From Strigamia acuminata (lineage: Eukaryota; Arthropoda; Chilopoda; Geophilomorpha; Linotaeniidae), in assembly GCA_949358305.1 (NCBI GenBank), contig OX442316.1, positions 17,236,001-17,300,000 of the forward strand: a stretch of 64,000 nucleotides of DNA. Direction: 5' to 3'. Shown piece after piece: positions 27,501 through 34,673 of this stretch (position 1 is its first letter; each line of letters begins with the position of its first letter). Made by a program: the position numbers and the translations under genes. Below the pieces are notes generated by a model. The model made no database searches. It saw only the letters and a program-made list of their open reading frames with translations, and was not told the DNA's origin.

Positions 27501-29660
27501 ATTTTTATAATTTTATTGATTTTATTGATTTTTGTTTTTTAAATTTTAATATTTTTTTTTTTGATTTTTTCTGTGATAGATTAGCATTCAAAAAGATTGT
27601 GGGAAAGATAATATTTGCATTCCTGATTTGCAAATCAATTGTGAATCGTGAGTGAATTTTTATATTTTAATGTTTTATTGATTTTTTTTTTGAAATTTTT
27701 CTTTGGTTTTTTTTTTTGTACAGAAATTTCGCCATTTATGTTATGGGAAGTCGTGACCGGCTGGAGTTGCTGGTTAACATCACTAATGTGGGCGAAGATG
27801 CGTTCGAAACAAATTTCTACGTGGAAATTCCAGCAGGAATTGACTACATAAATATTGATCAGGGATCGATAGTACGTTGACCCAAGTTTAAGTGGAAACG
27901 ATTCAGTTCGGACTATTTTGTTTCAAACTATCAATTTATATAGACAAAAAAAAAATATAAATAACACTGATTTTATTTTTATTTTAACTTACATAAAATT
28001 TTTTTTTATGCAGGATTCACCAGTTTCGTGCACATCTATTTCACGCACATCCAATAACTATCAATGCGATGCGGGAAATCCACTAAAAGCTAATAAAACG
28101 GTAATTTACACAAATTAAAAATTAATTTTTATTTTATTTCAACGGAAATTTGAATTTTTTTTTTTTTTTTTGAAGGTGACATTTACTATTCTACTCTCTC
28201 CAAAGTACTTAAATTCCACGAATAACGAGTACGAGTTTGTAATGAACGTAAACAGTACAAATGCCGAAAATGTCACCACAGAGTTCAATAATTATTGGCT
28301 GCATCGAATTCCCGTCAAATTGAAAGTGGATTTAATAGTTTCAGGGTAAAAATGTTAATATTCATCAATTTTTTTTTTTAATTTTTTTTAATTTTTAGCA
28401 TTTCTATTCCTGATATTGTACTGTACAACAAAACAATGCGTCCTGTGGGTCCAATAACTCACGAAGATGACGTCGGACCCGAGATAATTCATCTTTACAA
28501 TGTAAATTGATGGAAAATTTAGAAAATTGTCATTTCTTTATTTATTTTTCTTAAAGATTTTTAATCGGGGTCCAAGTCCGATCATCGAAGCTGAGATATT
28601 CATTTTATGGCCCACGTACACATTGGCCAGTCAAGATCTCCTTTACTTGATCGACCAACCCGAAGCGTCGAGTTTTGGTCGATGCGAATTTGTCCCTAAC
28701 GTCAATTACTTGAATTTAACTGTAGGTGACACCTTGGTTTATAATTTTTTGATTTTTTTTAAAATTAATTTCGAGTTAAATAAAAATTCAGGTCGATAAA
28801 TCCATTGCGCCGTTGAGCCAGTCGTCGCTGAGTGTTGTAAACATGGACGACTCGGTGCAAAATGAAAGCGAAAACTCTTCGCTTCACTACCAAACTAATC
28901 AACGCGCCACGAGAGATGTAGATGCGAGGTTTGAAAAAGAATTGGTGAAAAAAATTTTCCTTGCTATATTAGAAAAATGTTTGTTCGTAAATTTCTTTAC
29001 TTCAATGACAATGCACGACCTTTTTTTAGTAGTCGTGCGGATCGACACTCTGCACCCAAATTGTCTGCACTGCTCACTTCCTAGGAAGAGGAGATCACGT
29101 TTATTTCAGAATTAGATCCAGATTATGGACTGGTTCTTTAAATTCGGTAAAATAAATTCTAATCGATGATTTATTTGCGTTAATTTTTCATTTTTTTGAC
29201 TCAGTTGGGGTTTGACGAACTCAAAATTACCTCAAAACTCATTACACGCGTTACAGCGTTGCCTTATGCCGTCCAAACTCGTAGTTTAGAACCTGAAGTA
29301 TACGTTGTAAGTCGATTGGCACTCGATAAAATGAGAGAGATTAATTTTTTTTAAACGATTTTGCAGGTGGAGACAGTGATTACTCCTTTAGATGTCGCAA
29401 GTGGACGCATAAAAGTGCCTTGGTGGATCATTGGTGCTGCAGTATCTGCAGGGATTTTCCTATTGTTGATTTTAACCATATTTTTATGGAAAGTGAGTAA
29501 ATAAATTTTTTAAAATAAATTTTCGTAATTAATTTTATTTTTTTTTAAGTTTGGATTTTTTCAACGGAAACGGCCACACGACGAAAGTGATCATTTTCCA
29601 CTCAAAAACTGCATGGCAACGTACAATGGCAAACTCGTCAATGGCGATAAATTTTTATAA
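9447..29660 (+). CDS. Integrin alpha subunit A, alphaPS2-like (5' partial)
   Basis: This is the alpha chain of a heterodimeric cell-adhesion receptor; the alphaPS2 family in insects pairs with betaPS and binds RGD-type matrix ligands. The 24 visible exons are 9447-9567, 18530-18591, 21424-21472, 24262-24348, 24743-24831, 25370-25579, 25649-25751, 26145-26242, 26675-26765, 26832-26877, 26944-27104, 27159-27307, 27367-27495, 27580-27647, 27724-27871, 28014-28100, 28176-28345, 28399-28501, 28557-28721, 28792-28944, 29033-29146, 29205-29306, 29367-29492 and 29550-29660. They sum to 2742 nt (913 codons plus TAA), and all junctions are GT-AG with consistent phase. Diagnostic strings are CAPRYVYY, EYSPCRT, WGYHRQG, GSWYWQG, FG-GAP repeats with DVNGD and DINRDG loops, and GFFQR. 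The signal peptide and first blade are missing from the window. The alphaPS2 assignment is from motif memory; orthology needs a tree. Confidence 0.93.
10120..10430. promoter_or_regulatory. GC-rich island with GC boxes and GATA sites
   Basis: This stands out from the AT-rich intron. At 10155-10175 there are three overlapping GGGGCGG boxes. CTTATCGG follows near 10242, and around 10400 a palindromic pair of GATA cores occurs in TGATAGATAAGTTATCA. Open frames here lack family resemblance. It could be an intronic enhancer or alternative promoter; no transcription evidence is available. Confidence 0.3.
10690..11400. repeat. 21-bp intronic minisatellite, about 34 copies
   Basis: The unit is TTTTTGCAGAATTTTTACTGA (about 21 bp). 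The first copies are near-identical and later ones drift to CAGAAATTTTACTGATTTTTG. Because 21 is divisible by 3 and the unit has no stop codon in several frames, it makes 168-253-codon open frames on both strands, such as a heptad CRIFTDF. These are by-products. Each unit contains a branch-site-like ACTGAT, a T-run and CAG, so it looks like a 3' splice site. The array lies within the long intron of integrin gene A. Confidence 0.95.
11401..11665. repeat. Degenerate continuation of the 21-bp array
   Basis: The units change to TTTTTGCACAATTTTTACTGA, then to about 17-bp ATTTCTGCACAATTTTT, then to about 24-bp CTGCACAAAATTTTTGACTG. The gradual change in unit sequence and length suggests the array grew by successive slippage from one edge. 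No gene is present. Confidence 0.8.
12642..13697. mobile_element. TIR element with CCCGTGTGGTTCAAAAATAC ends
   Basis: The left end, near 12645, reads CCCGTGTGGTTCAAAAATAC. The reverse complement of the right end, near 13690, reads CCCACATGGTTCAAAAATAT. The same CATGTGGTTCAAAAAT end recurs at 48613 in gene B's intron and, with one change, at 17211. A second TIR element (13187-13667) is inserted near its right end. It has no coding frame. The boundaries are approximate and the target duplication is unclear. Confidence 0.45.
13187..13667. mobile_element. MITE with GCGTTCAATAT ends, nested
   Basis: The left end GGTGCGTTCAATATAAAATG is mirrored by the right end, whose reverse complement reads GGCGCGTTCAATATAAGCTA. 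Interior blocks such as GAAATCGTGATTTTC and GATTTTCTGAAATC are also palindromic. It sits inside the TIR element spanning 12642-13697. Related GCGTTCAAAG ends occur near 48830 and 55473 in gene B introns. Confidence 0.55.
14710..15190. repeat. 93-bp tandem repeat, about five copies
   Basis: The landmark ACACATTTACAC recurs at about 14811, 14904, 14997 and 15090, an exact 93-bp period. Each unit also has GTAAATTGATATTTACATAG and CTCTGTAAAAGTCGTATTTT. Short frames rich in CKCVYTCLKYDF on the minus strand come from the repeat and are not evidence of a protein. Confidence 0.9.
17192..17752. mobile_element. Pogo/Tigger-type relic with internal insertion
   Basis: The left end CAGTCGAAAAGCCGATTATC is matched by the right end, whose reverse complement reads CAGTAGAACGCCGATTATCC. 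A CAGGGTGGTCTAAAAGTCTG block begins near 17268 inside it. That block shares the AGTTGTAGAG...AATTAGTCTA...CTGTTTTTAAAAAATTAT region with the foldback element at 46361-47110, so it is an insertion of that family. The target duplication is not clear. Confidence 0.5.
18530..18591 (+). CDS. Integrin A exon: WGYHRQG segment
   Basis: A 62-nt exon preceded by five TTTTTA units and TTTGCAG, and followed by GTGAGT. It completes the codon split after EYSPCRT and encodes PAWGYHRQGYCQAGFSAVLT plus P. This is a hallmark string of alphaPS2-type integrins. It ends in phase 0. The gene B counterpart (52783-52722) is also 62 nt. Confidence 0.93.
18775..19025. repeat. About 20-bp TTTTTGGCCACTTTTAATTA repeat
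   Basis: Imperfect tandem units of CATTTTTGGCCACTTTTAAT-type sequence, best preserved between 18890 and 18970. The ends decay into CATTTTTGACCATTTTTGAC. Confidence 0.8.
20430..20760. other. GC-richer intronic island, function unknown
   Basis: The base composition rises sharply compared with the flanking T-rich intron. Sixty-codon frames are open on both strands, but none resembles a known family and no clear start, splice or polyadenylation signals frame them. It contains TCGAGTGG and CACGTGCTGTCG motifs. It could be an intronic regulatory element, an unannotated non-coding transcript or a decayed insertion. Confidence 0.3.
21424..21472 (+). CDS. Integrin A exon: GSWYWQG segment
   Basis: A 49-nt exon between TTTCTAG and GTAAGA that encodes DNRRLFIGAVGSWYWQG, with the last codon split. 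This is an FG-GAP strand of the propeller. The gene B counterpart (49532-49484) is also 49 nt and reads DGRRLFLGAVGSWHWQG. Confidence 0.94.
21560..21656. mobile_element. Right end of a pogo-type relic
   Basis: The sequence ends TTCGGATAATCGATGCTTTACTG. After removal of the two later insertions the next bases are TA, as expected for a pogo end and its TA duplication. Its terminal sequence resembles the element end at 17702-17752. The left end is not clear; it may be near 21505 (CAGACTGGGCTGGATAGG). Confidence 0.45.
21657..22527. mobile_element. hAT-type non-autonomous element
   Basis: The ends are CAGGGCTTCTTAAACTGTGG on the left and, reversed on the right, CAGGGCTTCTTAAATTTTTT. This is the Charlie-like form of hAT termini. 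The 8-bp target duplication is CTTTACTG (21649-21656) on the left. On the right it is CTCTACTG, itself split by a later insertion (22528-22531 plus 22729-22732), so there is one mismatch. A second MITE occupies 21945-22432. No transposase frame remains. Confidence 0.75.
21945..22432. mobile_element. MITE with GAGAGTTTGCGGGATGCATT ends
   Basis: Inverted ends GAGAGTTTGCGGGATGCATT continue TTTCCCTTA and are flanked by TA on both sides (21943-21944 and 22433-22434). Internal copies of CCCTTACACTATTTT and its reverse show a second, inner inverted repeat. A fragment of the same family lies at 8829-8905. It is nested inside the hAT-type element at 21657-22527. Confidence 0.8.
22532..22720. mobile_element. 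189-bp hAT-type MITE
   Basis: The ends are CAGGGGGTACGACATTCAAC on the left and, reversed on the right, CAGGGGGTACGACAATCAGA. A perfect 8-bp target duplication CCTGCTCT flanks it (22524-22531 and 22721-22728). Length, CAGGG ends and an 8-bp duplication fit a hAT-type MITE. It inserted exactly at the right edge of the older hAT-type element. Confidence 0.85.
23617..23940. repeat. 32/64-bp higher-order tandem repeat
   Basis: Two related 32-bp units alternate: one with ATCATTGAATATTCTTGAAT and one with ATTATTAAATATTCGTGAAG, each preceded by TTTTTTGGAAAA. The alternation gives a 64-bp higher-order period, best preserved between 23690 and 23910. Confidence 0.9.
24015..24175. repeat. About 22-bp AACTAAATCAACGAATTTTT repeat
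   Basis: Imperfect copies of CTAAATCAACGAATTTTTTT run up to about 90 bp before the next integrin exon. This follows the 64-bp array in the same intron. Confidence 0.8.
24262..26877 (+). CDS. Integrin A beta-propeller exon cluster
   Basis: Seven exons (24262-24348, 24743-24831, 25370-25579, 25649-25751, 26145-26242, 26675-26765, 26832-26877) encode propeller blades 3-7. FG-GAP/Ca2+ strings are visible in order: GEFSGDEQLDVVIGMP, DVNGDELDDIIVGAP, DINRDGFGDFVVGAP (split by an intron) and GGLDMDMNEYPDLLIGAY. The second and third match the DxNxDxxxD calcium loop; the first keeps only part of it (E and S replace D and D/N). NEGPANDDDSYLGYS and GEQMGSYFGYSV are propeller signatures. The neighbouring intron at 26243-26674 is mostly a MITE. 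Confidence 0.94.
26259..26618. mobile_element. TIR element filling an integrin A intron
   Basis: The left end CACCCAATTTTGATTTTACA matches the reversed right end CACCCAATTCTGTTTTTACA. The interior has four imperfect copies of a GGGAATTTCCCTTGTTTGTT-type block, also seen near 8770. It occupies nearly all of intron 26243-26674. The exact target duplication is unclear. Confidence 0.6.
26944..28944 (+). CDS. Integrin A heavy-chain stalk exons
   Basis: Ten exons (from 26944-27104 to 28792-28944) encode the thigh and calf-1 domains and the start of calf-2. The thigh opens with SRPVVSVAASL, the usual strand right after the propeller. Later landmarks are KDKLTPIMVEVNYSL, QKDCGKDNICIPDL, SPVSCTS...YQCDAGNPL and GRCEFVPNVNYLNLT. 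Paired cysteines match those in gene B. The last exon carries the cleavage-site linker. Short introns of 50-140 bp are typical of compact insect gene bodies. Confidence 0.93.
28792..28944 (+). other. Heavy/light chain cleavage linker (RxxR)
   Basis: This exon encodes a Ser/Asn-rich variable loop followed by YQTNQRATRDVDARFEKEL. RATR is a minimal furin-type site (RxxR). The paralog has RSAR at the same place after the same YQTNQ string. Integrin alpha chains of this class are cleaved here into disulfide-linked heavy and light chains. Cleavage is inferred from family knowledge. Confidence 0.7.
29021..29038 (+). promoter_or_regulatory. Tandem 3' splice site TAGTAG with in-frame stop
   Basis: The acceptor before the light-chain exon reads TTTTTTTAGTAG then TCGTGC. 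The reading frame (phase 0) requires the second AG. Use of the first AG would add one codon, TAG, and stop the protein right after the RxxR linker. Gene B has the same TTTAGTAG/TCGTGC arrangement at 42122-42129. Confidence 0.6.
29033..29492 (+). CDS. Integrin A light chain and transmembrane exons
   Basis: The exons are 29033-29146, 29205-29306 and 29367-29492. The first encodes SCGSTLCTQIVCT...RIRSRLW, the C-x-C-x-C pattern of the calf-2 disulfide region that links light to heavy chain. The second encodes LGFDELKITSKL...LPYAVQTRS. The third encodes VETVITPLDV and then a single-pass helix, VPWWIIGAAVSAGIFLLLIL, ending TIFLWK. The start of the first exon was set by frame and by the paralog. Confidence 0.93.
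29550..29660 (+). CDS. Integrin A cytoplasmic tail exon
   Basis: This encodes FGFFQRKRPHDESDH, a linker with one cysteine, and the C-terminus KLVNGDKFL followed by TAA. The canonical membrane-proximal motif is GFFKR; here it is GFFQR. That change removes the lysine and could weaken the salt bridge with the beta subunit that holds integrins inactive (known from vertebrate integrins; effect here is inferred). The tail is about 36 residues. Confidence 0.92.
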   Translation, partial: FGFFQRKRPHDESDHFPLKNCMATYNGKLVNGDKFL

Positions 29661-29834
29661 ATGACTGGATCCATCAAATTCGTGCGCAAAAATGACGTAA
29701 AACTCAAAAAAGAAAATCTAAAAATTGGAGACAAAGTAGTGACAATCACAAGTCTTCCAGGAAAGCCACATCGAACTGTGTACAGAATGTTTTTTGATAA
29801 AGAACCTTTATCATTTGTAATCCAAAAGACTTAA
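29661..29834 (+). other. In-frame 57-codon ORF right after the integrin A stop
   Basis: The integrin TAA is followed immediately and in frame by ATG and 57 codons without a stop, ending TAA at 29832-29834. It begins MTGSIKFVRKNDVKLKKENL and is Lys-rich. It could be 3' UTR open by chance, a readthrough extension, or a downstream small ORF. Gene B also has an open in-frame extension (45 codons), but its sequence is not similar, which argues against a conserved extension. Confidence 0.3.
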
Positions 29835-31140
29835 TTTATATTTTCTGATATCCGTTTTCGGGTCAATTAAGTGCCTTCGATTATTATTGTACCATCTGCG
29901 AATGTTTTGCATTATCATTTTTGTTTGAAGTAGTTGCTTTTTCTATTGGAAATCGTGTAAAAAGAGCGACGAGGAGAAGTTTTTATCCATTTTTTTTTTA
30001 TTTTAATTTTTTAATTTTTATTATCCGTTACATTTTGTATTTTCCATTTTTTTCCAACTATTTTATAATTTTATAGTAAAACATTGAATCTAACGATTGT
30101 TTATGGTGATTTCGTACTCGGATGGAGGAACGAGAAGTCCGCTAACAACGAAAAATGATTTATTTTGAATTTATCGGCTGAAAACGAAGGAAAAAGAAAA
30201 AAGCAATATACACGGTGCTGCGGTGACGTGTTTTATGATGTTCATCTATAATTAACAGTTGGAAAATATATAAAGTTTCGTTTTGGTATTTTTTTTTAAG
30301 ATTTATTATCGTGAAAATGTTTACTGGAATATAATATTACTTTTCAGGTTTAATTCGGCATTTTAAGCAGGATGTAAGTGTCGGTGTGGTCAAATAAGAC
30401 GACAGTGCCTAACGTGATGTAATCGCTGATTTCGAGACGTTTTCTGGTCATGGGATATGCAAATCAGATTGCTCCATATATTGTCGATTCTCGCTGCTTC
30501 ATTAGCTCTTTAGTTCGCCTCCCGTGAGAGAATTAAGACTGGAGTCACAGGCTTATAGCTAATGTGATTTGGCAATTTAATCTCGGTGTAATTAATTTAG
30601 TTTTTCTAAAGTTTCGCAGTTTTATTTCTATTAATTATTTTGGTTTTATTTTTTTATTTTTGTGGATGTTCGGCTTTAGTGCAGTGCTGTTAGTGTTTAG
30701 CACGAGGGTTTTATTAATTCATTAATTCTCAAGCGTTAGTTTCATATATATTTAGAGCTTTTTTTAGCTATCTGTGCTTGGAGTTTTTTTTCTTTTTTTC
30801 TTTTTTAGTTTAATTTTTGAGTGTATTTTAATTATGTATGATTTTTTGTTCTATCTTAGGTGTTATTTATTTAAAGTACGGTTCTTTTCACCTTGCTCGC
30901 CTGTCTTTTAACTTGGATGTTATTTCGTGTCGTTATAATTTTGTTTTCACGGGTGCAGTCAACACTCGACGCGTGAAAATCGATGAGTTCTACTTATCAC
31001 CAATCTTGAAGAATAAAACAATAATGTCAAAATCGAAAAATTAAGGAAGAAAATGCTGCTAATAAAATAGCATGCAAAAGAATAATACGGTAGTGAAATT
31101 TGAAATATGAAATGTTAATCTCGCTATAGGATTAATAAAA
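29835..31140. other. Integrin A 3' flank, no gene seen
   Basis: AT-rich sequence with poly(T) tracts. AATAAA occurs at 31012-31017 and again near 31061; either could serve polyadenylation, but they are far from the stop. An earlier ATATAAAG near 30269 is a weaker candidate. No family-like coding sequence or element end was seen. Confidence 0.4.
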
Positions 31141-31142
31141 TG

Positions 31143-31497
31143 TTTTTGCACACATTTCACCACGTTTTTGTACACATTTTACCACTTTTTTGCAGACATT
31201 TTGCCACGTTTTTGCACACATTTTACCACGTTTTTTAAAACATTTTGCCACGTTTTGGCACACATTTTATCACACATTTTGCCAAGTTTTTGCACACATT
31301 TTACTACGTTTTTGCACACATTTTGCCAAGTTTTGGCACACATTTTGCCAAGTTTTGGCACACATTTTGCCAAGTTTTGGCACACATTTTGCCAAGTTTT
31401 GGCGCACATTTTCCCAAGTTTTGGCACACATTTTGCCAAATTTTTGCACACATTTTGCCAAATTTTTGCACACATTTTACTAAGTTTTTGCAACCGG
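31143..31497. repeat. 22-bp tandem array, about 16 copies
   Basis: The unit is CACATTTTGCCAAGTTTTGG plus CA. The 22-bp period is exact between 31321 and 31390. Because 22 is not a multiple of 3, a 22-residue pattern (KFWHTFCQVLAHI-type) appears in all frames on both strands. These long frames are array artefacts. Confidence 0.93.
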
Positions 31498-31613
31498 GGA
31501 GCATCCGGGGAGCATCTTGGTGAGGAGACCCTTGGTGATTTTCCTTGGGGGACCCTTGAGGATTTTCCTTGGGGGACCCTTGGTGATTTTCCTTGGGGGA
31601 CCCTTGGTGATTT
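31495..31613. repeat. Short 11-bp and 24-bp repeat block, left flank
   Basis: Two GGGGAGCATCC units (31496-31515) are followed by about four copies of the 24-bp unit ending GACCCTTGGTGATTTTCCTT. The same 24-bp unit and 11-bp unit reappear at 38350-39797 on the far side of the foldback and P elements, in the same orientation. One composite tandem locus was therefore split by insertion. Confidence 0.85.
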
Positions 31614-31681
31614 TAAATAAATATAAACACAAACCAAATTAACAATTAAATTATTATTAGTTCTTTCAGTTCGTGACACCG

Positions 31682-31817
31682 CCACCAGATGGCGCAACGA
31701 ACTGTTTTAACACCTTCTGGTGGCGGTGTCAGAAACTGAAATATTGCCACCAGGTGGCGCAACGAAATATCCATTAGATTCATTCTAACTTCTTTTTAGC
31801 AGCGCTATCTGGTGGCG
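31682..31817. promoter_or_regulatory. CTCF-like motif cluster, left arm
   Basis: CCACCAGATGGCGC at 31682-31695, CCACCAGGTGGCGC at 31747-31760 and, reversed, CGCCACCAGATAGCGCT at 31801-31817. They match the CTCF core CCASYAGRKGGCRS at all or nearly all positions. A TTCTGGTGGCGGTGTC copy lies between them. Binding is inferred from motif only. Confidence 0.45.
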
Positions 31818-31837
31818 ATATTCTAGTTGTCAGAAAA

Positions 31838-33405
31838 CTTGGTTTTCCGCATATATCTCAACAACTGTAGGAGTTAGGCATATGCATGTGATATTTAATC
31901 AATTTTTTAGCTCATTTTCGATCGACTGAGCTCATTTCTGGCACTTTTTCAATTTTGGACCGATTTTGGCCATTTCTCCATAGGTTAGCCTTTGGGTTTT
32001 TGTCAAAATTGGCAAAAATTGAAAAAGTCCCAGAAATGAGCTCAATCGATCGGAAATGAGCTAGAAAAGCGATTAAACATCACATGCATATGCCTATCTG
32101 TTACGGTTGCAGAGATATGGTCGGAAAACGGAATTTTTCAAGAGAAAAAGTGGCCAGAATACTTGGTTTATTGCAGATATCTCTACAACTGTAGGAGTTA
32201 GGCGTATGCATGTGATATTTAATCCATTTTTTAGCTCATTTTCGATTGACTGAGCTCATTTCTGGCACTTTTTCAATTTTGGACCGATTTTGGCCATTTC
32301 TCCATAGGTTAGCCTTTGGGTTTTTGTCAAAATTGGCAAAAATTGAAAAAGTCCCAGAAATGAGCTCAATCGATCGGAAATGAGCTAGAAAAGCGATTAA
32401 ACATCACATGCATATGCCTATCTGTTACGGTTGCAGAGATATGGTCGGAAAACGGAATTTTTCAAGAGAAAAAGTGGCCAGAATACTTGGTTTTCCGCAT
32501 ATATCTCAACAACTGTAGGAGTTAGGCATATGCATGTGATATTTAATCCATTTTTTAGCTCATTTTCGATTGACTGAGCTCATTTCTGGCACTTTTTCAA
32601 TTTTGGACCGATTTTGGCCATTTCTCCATAGGTTAGCCTTTGGGTTTTTGTCAAAATTGGCAAAAATTGAAAAAGTCCCAGAAATGAGCTCAATCGATCG
32701 GAAATGAGCTAGAAAAGCGATTAAACATCACATGCATATGCCTATCTGTTACGGTTGCAGAGATATGGTCGGAAAACGGAATTTTTCAAGAGAAAAAGTG
32801 GCCAGAATACTTGGTTTATTGCAGATATCTCTACAACTGTAGGAGTTAGGCGTATGCATGTGATATTTAATCCATTTTTTAGCTCATTTTCGATTGACTG
32901 AGCTCATTTCTGGCACTTTTTCAATTTTGGACCGATTTTGGCCATTTCTCCATAGGTTAGCCTTTGGGTTTTTGTCAAAATTGGCAAAAATTGAAAAAGT
33001 CCCAGAAATGAGCTCAATCGATCGGAAATGAGCTAGAAAAGCGATTAAACATCACATGCATATGCCTATCTGTTACGGTTGCAGAGATATGGTCGGAAAA
33101 CGGAATTTTTCAAGAGAAAAAGTGGCCAGAATACTTGGTTTATTGCAGATATCTCTACAACTGTAGGAGTTAGGCGTATGCATGTGATATTTAATCCATT
33201 TTTTAGCTCATTTTCGATCGACTGAGCTCATTTCTGGCACTTTTTCAATTTTGGACCGATTTTGGCCATTTCTCCATAGGTTAGCCTTTGGGTTTTCGTC
33301 AAAATTGGCAAAAATTGAAAAAGTCCCAGAAATGAGCTAGAAAAGCGATTACATATCACATGCATATGCCAAACTTCTACAGTTGTTGAGATATCTGCAG
33401 AAAAC
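31838..33405. repeat. 324-bp palindromic satellite, 4.8 copies
   Basis: Units begin at CTTGG at 31838, 32162, 32486, 32810 and 33134, each exactly 324 bp apart; the last is shortened. Each unit is itself an inverted repeat. TGCATGTGATATTTAATC, TTTTAGCTCATTTTCGATCG and TTTCTGGCACTTTTTCAATT in the first half return reversed as AATTGAAAAAGTCCCAGAAA, ATCGGAAATGAGCTAGAAAA and GATTAAACATCACATGCA. Two unit types alternate (TTTTCCGCATATATC or TTTATTGCAGATATC) in the order 1-2-1-2-2. Short frames inside are meaningless. Confidence 0.95.
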
Positions 33406-33431
33406 CAAGTTTTCTGGCAACTAAAATATCG

Positions 33432-33447
33432 CCACCAGATGGCGCTG
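33432..33447 (+). promoter_or_regulatory. CTCF-like motif, perfect core
   Basis: CCACCAGATGGCGCTG fits all 16 positions of the CTCF core CCASYAGRKGGCRSTV. It lies in the right foldback arm, 28 bp from the P-element insertion point. Confidence 0.45.
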
Positions 33448-33466
33448 CTGAAAAGAAGTTTCAATG

Positions 33467-33474
33467 AATCTAAT
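33467..33474. other. 8-bp target duplication of P-type transposon (left)
   Basis: AATCTAAT at 33467-33474 is repeated exactly at 38218-38225. The two copies directly abut the inverted repeats of the transposon at 33475-38217. An 8-bp duplication is the rule for the P superfamily. Confidence 0.93.
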
Positions 33475-33749
33475 CACAGTATAGAGAAGAGACAGTAGGG
33501 CAACGTTGCGCGGTTCCTTTGATGTTGGTGGCATGTAGCTGACGTCACGAAACGTCATAAAATGTCAAGAAATAGTGTTGCGCCTCTAGTGGTGGTCGAG
33601 TACAGTTAATTAGAACACCATTGGATTTCTCCTTGAAAATTCCATTTCTTTTCACAGAATGGAACAGTTATGAAAAGAAAGAAAAAAGCACACTGATTTC
33701 TTAATTTAAAAATGAAAACTGATGAAAATAGTTAAAATTTTAAAATCCT

Positions 33750-34060
33750 GCCACAGCAGCGACGAAGACGAAGACGAAGACGACGAAGACTCATTGCGAA
33801 TCGTCCGTAAATTCCCGTCATGATCACCGTTGCACCCGCGTCACAGCACGCATGCAGTTGAAGGAAACGACGACGATGACACTGCGAATCGACCGTACAT
33901 TCCCGAACGAAGTGTACGAGTTGAATGAACCGTGAGTGCGAATCCCAACCAAAGAAAAATCGTAATCGATTGTTTGATCGCCGGCTAAACGAACCGGAAA
34001 AACACCGTTGTACGTCCCAGAAAAATACACACCGAACAAGTTCAACGAGTTGATCATTCA
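33750..34060. other. GC-richer block in P element with internal duplication
   Basis: It lies downstream of the transposase stop and differs in composition from the rest of the element. A GACGAA run (acidic on the + strand) precedes CATTGCGAATCGTCCGTAAA (+ frame DSLRIVRKFPS). A diverged second copy reads CACTGCGAATCGACCGTACA (DTLRIDRTFPNEVYELNEP before a GTGAGT). Minus-strand frames of 77 and 119 codons overlap it. It may be a captured host fragment or a subterminal repeat; the coding strand is not settled. Confidence 0.35.
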
Positions 34061-34673
34061 ACGATGTGAAATCTTTGTTTTTATGCTTCATAGGAATGTT
34101 TTAAGTACATTCTAAATTCAATTTTACTTATTTTTCTCTTCTTTTAAATCAATTTGCAAAAATACACATCTTTGCAAATTACGAATGACGAGCACCATGT
34201 GTTGTAATTATTTCAATTCACCATTTTATTATTAAATCATTTTAAAGTACCATTGCTCTCATTTTGTTTTCACCAGAGATAACCACGAGGAGGTAGAGAG
34301 TTGGATTTGCTATCCCCAAAATTTGTTTTTTCTAGCAGACAAATTAGATAAGTTGGGATCAAGAATTGGTAGATTCCATCATTTAGCAACTTCTTTTTAG
34401 ACTGCTGAAGCGGCGTGATTCAACATTTTGTACTAGAACTCACAATTCCTCTGCTTCACTGTATCTACAGGCAATAAACAGGCAGAAACTGCAAGTCTCG
34501 CAACAAAAAGTTCACTAGACTTATCCATTTCTAAAAAAATTAACATTAAAAACTCAAACTTAATTCCAATCACGGATTAAAAACTTATTAAAAATCAATA
34601 TATTAAATATTAGAATAATCTTACATTTGCTAAATTAAAAAATTCAATCAGGATTTAATTTGTTGTGAATAAT
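34061..34673. other. P element 3' part, no gene seen
   Basis: AT-rich sequence between the transposase stop and the GC-richer block. It contains AACCACGAGGAGGTAGAGAG near 34280 and otherwise simple A/T sequence. No further exon of the transposase was found. Confidence 0.5.

Larger units (their letters stand above)
31665..33474. mobile_element. Foldback element, left arm and core
   Basis: The left arm (31665-31840) is the reverse complement of the right arm (33405-33474 continued at 38226-38325). Shared stretches include TTAGATTCATT, TATCTGGTGGCGATATT and CAGAAAACTTGG. The core is a palindromic 324-bp satellite (31838-33405). The right arm is interrupted by the P-type transposon at 33475-38217. 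No transposase gene belongs to it, so it is non-autonomous. The outer ends are approximate (about 31665 and 38325). Confidence 0.75.

Noticed and set aside
28929-28934. GTTTGA as the end of the integrin A linker exon
   Set aside because: Gives the wrong phase for the next exon; GTGAAA at 28945 keeps the frame and matches the FEQEL end in gene B.
31168-31697. Frames of 92-172 codons with HTFCQVLAHI-like repeats
   Set aside because: Read out of the 22-bp tandem array in all frames.
33228-33464. 78-codon minus-strand frame in the 324-bp satellite
   Set aside because: Entirely within tandem repeat and foldback arm sequence.
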